Of a DNA stretch of 5,800 nucleotides, positions 4,341-5,800 are shown one piece after another. Below the pieces are notes generated by a model, which was given only the letters and a program-made list of their open reading frames with translations, was not told the DNA's origin and made no database searches. This DNA is from Lentisphaerota bacterium (GTDB lineage: Bacteria; Verrucomicrobiota; Kiritimatiellia; JAAZAB01), in the NCBI GenBank assembly GCA_016182435.1, contig JACPGN010000013.1, forward strand, positions 1-5,800. Reading direction: 5' to 3'. Within the stretch, counting starts at the first letter, position 1; the number at the start of each line of letters is the position of its first letter. Made by a program: the position numbers and the translations under genes.

Positions 4341-5507
4341 ATGACTAACATCGAATGCCTGAAATCAGGACTGATCTATAGAAATCCCAAACCGCACGTG
4401 CGCAGCATTCACGCTTATTTCCCTTCGGTCGTGGCGCTGAGCGCCACCGAGCTGCTGGCTACTTTCGTGCTGGGCGAGGCGTTCGAAGCGGCTAATTTGC
4501 AGGTTAATATCGCCAGGTCCTTGGATGGCGGCGAAACCTGGCGCCTGGAAGGGCCGCTGCCGGTCGGCACACTGGCCAGGCCGACTTCCAATACCGGCCG
4601 GATCACGGTAATGGAAAATGGCGAGATAGTTGCCTTCGTCATCAGGCATGATCGCTCGCGCTTGGAGGAAGGGTTTGCCAATCCGCGGAATCTGGGATTC
4701 ATAGCCGGCGAACTACTGATTGTGCGCTCGCGCGACGGCGGGCGGACTTGGTCCCCGCCGGCGACTTTAGCGCCGCCCTTGGTCGGGCCGGAGTTCGAGA
4801 TGTGTTGTCCAATCATTCCGTTGCGGGATGGGCGCTGGCTGCTGCCGACCTCAACCTGGCGCAACTGGGACGGCCATTGCCCGAACGGAATGAAGGCGGT
4901 CGCTTTGGTCTCGCGCGATCGCGGCTTAACCTGGCCGGAATATGTTGACGTTATGGCCGATCCCCAGCGCGAGATCATTTACTGGGAATCCAAGGTTCTG
5001 GAACTGCCCGACGGCCGGCTGCTGGCCGTGGCCTGGGCTTACGATGAAAAGCGCTCCAGCGACCTTCCTAACCAATATGCGCTCAGCGTTGACGGCGGCA
5101 AAACATTTTCCCGGCCCCGGTCAATGGAGTTGCAGGGTCAGACGTTGACTTCCATAGCACTCGATGACGGCCGGATCTTGAGCGTTTATCGCCGAACCGA
5201 TAAGCCTGGGTTATGGGCCAATGTGTCCCGGCTGAAGGGAGATAGCTGGATCAATGAAAGCGAGTTGCCGTTGTGGGGCGTCAACCTGGCCGGCTTGATG
5301 GGCACGAGCGCGAATATGGCGCAGAACTTTGCGGTCTTGCGCTTCGGGGCGCCCTGCCTGACGCGCCTGGCGAATGGTGATTCCGCCATAGGCGGATCCC
5401 TGGCCGAGCTCGGGCAGGCCGCCTCAGGTGGAATCTTTGCGGCTTGCTGGTGCGTGGAAGATTGTGTTTCCAATATTCGCTATTTTTATTTACGGTTACG
5501 CGCCTGA
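4341..5507 (+). CDS. Sialidase-superfamily (BNR/Asp-box) protein, probable exo-alpha-sialidase-like glycosidase
   Basis: The 388-residue product has four Asp boxes (SxDxGxTW): SLDGGETW (60-67), SRDGGRTW (130-137), SRDRGLTW (191-198) and a weaker SVDGGKTF (249-256). These mark successive blades of a six-bladed sialidase propeller. DGR-type turns (RDGRWLL at 162-168, PDGRLLAVAW at 223-232) recur between blades, and Glu216 in YWESKV is a plausible catalytic acid. The classic YRIP/FRIP motif is not obvious, so true sialidase activity is uncertain. There is no signal peptide or membrane segment, so it should be cytoplasmic and act on imported or intracellular glycosides. AGGAGG (4331-4336) sits four bases before the ATG. 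Residues 348-364 are oddly Gly/Ala/Ser-rich and coincide with a palindromic element (see 5379-5435). Removing them would join LANGD to IFAACWCVEDCVSNIRYF, the expected last strand pair. Neighbouring DapA/NanA-family genes suggest a shared sugar-acid pathway. Confidence 0.85.
   Translation: MTNIECLKSGLIYRNPKPHVRSIHAYFPSVVALSATELLATFVLGEAFEAANLQVNIARSLDGGETWRLEGPLPVGTLARPTSNTGRITVMENGEIVAFVIRHDRSRLEEGFANPRNLGFIAGELLIVRSRDGGRTWSPPATLAPPLVGPEFEMCCPIIPLRDGRWLLPTSTWRNWDGHCPNGMKAVALVSRDRGLTWPEYVDVMADPQREIIYWESKVLELPDGRLLAVAWAYDEKRSSDLPNQYALSVDGGKTFSRPRSMELQGQTLTSIALDDGRILSVYRRTDKPGLWANVSRLKGDSWINESELPLWGVNLAGLMGTSANMAQNFAVLRFGAPCLTRLANGDSAIGGSLAELGQAASGGIFAACWCVEDCVSNIRYFYLRLRA
5379..5435. repeat. 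Palindromic element inserted in frame within the sialidase gene
   Basis: The 57-bp segment starts GATTCCGCC and ends GGTGGAATC, imperfect inverted ends (GATTCC/GGAATC perfect). Inside are a second pair of arms, AGGCGG (5390-5395) and CCGCCT (5419-5424), and a central hairpin CCTGGCCGAG/CTCGGGCAGG (5399-5408/5409-5418) with 9 of 10 bases paired. Two blocks recur in the same order downstream of the gene. TTCCGCCA-n-AGGCGGATCC is at 5381-5399 and again at 5583-5603. CCTGGCCGA(C)GCTCGGGCAGGCC is at 5399-5420 and again at 5629-5651. Allowing a 2-base and a 1-base indel, the blocks are identical. The inserted part is a multiple of three (51 bases, codons 5382-5432), so the reading frame is kept. 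Confidence 0.75.
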
Positions 5508-5540
5508 GCGCAAAGCATATACATAACGACACAAGTCAAC

Positions 5541-5565
5541 GCCGCGTGAGGGCACGCGGCCTACA
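5541..5565. repeat. Short palindrome with CTACA end, possibly related to the 4215-4277 element
   Basis: GCCGCGTG (5541-5548) and CACGCGGC (5553-5560) form a perfect 8-bp stem around AGGG, followed by CTACA (5561-5565). The right side CGCGGCCTACA resembles the right terminus CGCGGCTACA of the 4215-4277 element, with one extra C. It lies 33 bases after the sialidase stop. There is no T tract, so I do not call it an intrinsic terminator, though it could contribute to 3' end formation. Confidence 0.5.
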
Positions 5566-5582
5566 GAAAATAGCCGACATTG

Positions 5583-5617
5583 TTCCGCCAGAGAGGCGGA
5601 TCCGCCTTTGGCTGGAA
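5583..5617. repeat. Palindromic repeat, first half of a double element upstream of the second DHDPS-family gene
   Basis: The core AGGCGGATCCGCCT (5594-5607) is a perfect 14-bp palindrome. It lies inside longer imperfect arms, TTCCGCCA at the left (5583-5590) and TGGC-T-GGAA at the right (5609-5617). An alternative short hairpin pairs CCGCC (5585-5589) with GGCGG (5595-5599). Its left half, up to GGATCC, is shared with the element inside the sialidase gene. Confidence 0.65.
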
Positions 5618-5618
5618 G

Positions 5619-5660
5619 GCCCGGTGCCCCTGGCCGACGCTCGGGCAGGCCCCACCGGGC
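5619..5660. repeat. Palindromic repeat, second half of the double element
   Basis: GCCCGGTG (5619-5626) pairs perfectly with CACCGGGC (5653-5660). After a small internal loop, CCTGGCCGA (5629-5637) pairs with TCGGGCAGG (5641-5649) at eight of nine positions around a CGC loop. The inner arms are the same sequence as the central hairpin of the element at 5399-5418. The structure ends 25 bases before the ribosome binding site of the next gene, so it may affect its expression if it lies in the transcript. Confidence 0.65.
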
Positions 5661-5697
5661 GCACTGGATTTATGTCGCTATGCTTAGAGGAGCGCCG

Positions 5698-5800
5698 ATG
5701 TTTGCCAAAGAGCAGGCGGTTTTCATTACGGCGGTGGGGACGCCCCTGGATGAAGCGGGCGACCTGGTTGAAGAGAGTTTCCGGCGGCACCTGAACGACC
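5698..5800 (+). CDS. Second dihydrodipicolinate synthase/N-acetylneuraminate lyase-family protein (3' end outside window)
   Basis: Only the first 34 residues are inside the window, but MFAKEQAVFITAVGTPLDEA and the following DLVEESFRRHLND fit the family's N-terminus: a first barrel strand ending in a (V)TP-type turn, an acidic D/E-x-G turn, then the first helix with R-R-H-L. The start is well supported, with AGAGGAG (5686-5692) five bases before the ATG at 5698. An in-frame ATG at 5680 would put this site inside the coding region. The Schiff-base Lys and the substrate loop lie beyond the window, so substrate class cannot be judged. It is a paralogue of the gene at 3259-4173 and diverges from it clearly at the N-terminus. 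Together they flank the sialidase-like gene. Confidence 0.75.
   Translation, partial: MFAKEQAVFITAVGTPLDEAGDLVEESFRRHLND

Noticed and set aside
4415..4978. Antisense open frame of 187 codons opposite the sialidase gene.
   Set aside because: It overlaps the Asp-box coding region and has low-complexity Ser/Pro/Arg content with no family similarity, so it is a shadow frame.
5444..5794. Plus-strand open frame of 116 codons across the sialidase end and the intergenic repeats.
   Set aside because: Its translation is the repeats read through in the wrong frame. The true start after them is the ATG at 5698 with AGAGGAG upstream.
1..5800. CRISPR arrays, tRNA or rRNA genes.
   Set aside because: No regularly spaced direct repeats, no cloverleaf with T-arm GTTCRA-type sequence, and no rRNA-like segments were seen. 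The cloverleaf-like unit at 4215-4277 lacks tRNA consensus bases.

Overview
The window is a GC-rich bacterial chromosome segment with a housekeeping gene at its left edge, a toxin-antitoxin (TA) island in the middle, and a small catabolic-looking cluster on the right. Every supported gene is on the + strand. Two dihydrodipicolinate synthase-family (DapA/NanA-family) genes flanking a signal-less BNR sialidase-like gene, together with dense GC-rich palindromic repeats, suggest a member of the PVC group, most likely Verrucomicrobiota or a relative. That placement is an inference from gene style, not a marker-based result.

Positions 1-1399 hold the 3' part of glnE. What is visible corresponds to the N-terminal (adenylyl-removase) half of the glutamine synthetase adenylyltransferase. 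It stops at the domain boundary, and the transferase half does not follow.

Positions 1400-3258 are visibly AT-richer and look like an accessory insertion zone. A consensus-like sigma70 promoter (1411-1439) precedes a 109-residue two-helix membrane protein of unknown function (1508-1837). Next comes an intact Phd/YefM antitoxin (1929-2159) overlapping a complete PIN-domain VapC toxin (2143-2556), with a TGTACA palindrome upstream that could be its operator. A second, different TA pair follows. Its FitA-like ribbon-helix-helix antitoxin (2681-2920) has an overlapping promoter and operator and is probably leaderless. Its VapC partner (2917-3102) is a decayed remnant with a large internal deletion and a TGA at a normally conserved Cys codon. 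Positions 3103-3210 hold nothing I can identify.

Positions 3211-5800 hold a good promoter (3211-3238), an atypical DHDPS-family aldolase/lyase (3259-4173), a sialidase-superfamily protein (4341-5507) and the start of a second DHDPS-family gene (5698 to the window end). A sialidase-like enzyme next to NanA-superfamily lyases suggests breakdown of sialic acid or another 2-keto sugar acid in the cytoplasm, but the substrate cannot be read from the sequence.

The most unusual structure is a set of palindromic repeats around the sialidase gene. A 63-bp cloverleaf-like palindrome (4215-4277) lies before it. A short hairpin with a similar CTACA end (5541-5565) and a double palindrome (5583-5660) lie after it. 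A relative of the double palindrome (5379-5435) sits in frame inside the sialidase gene near its 3' end, where it appears to add about 17 residues to an otherwise continuous C-terminal strand sequence.
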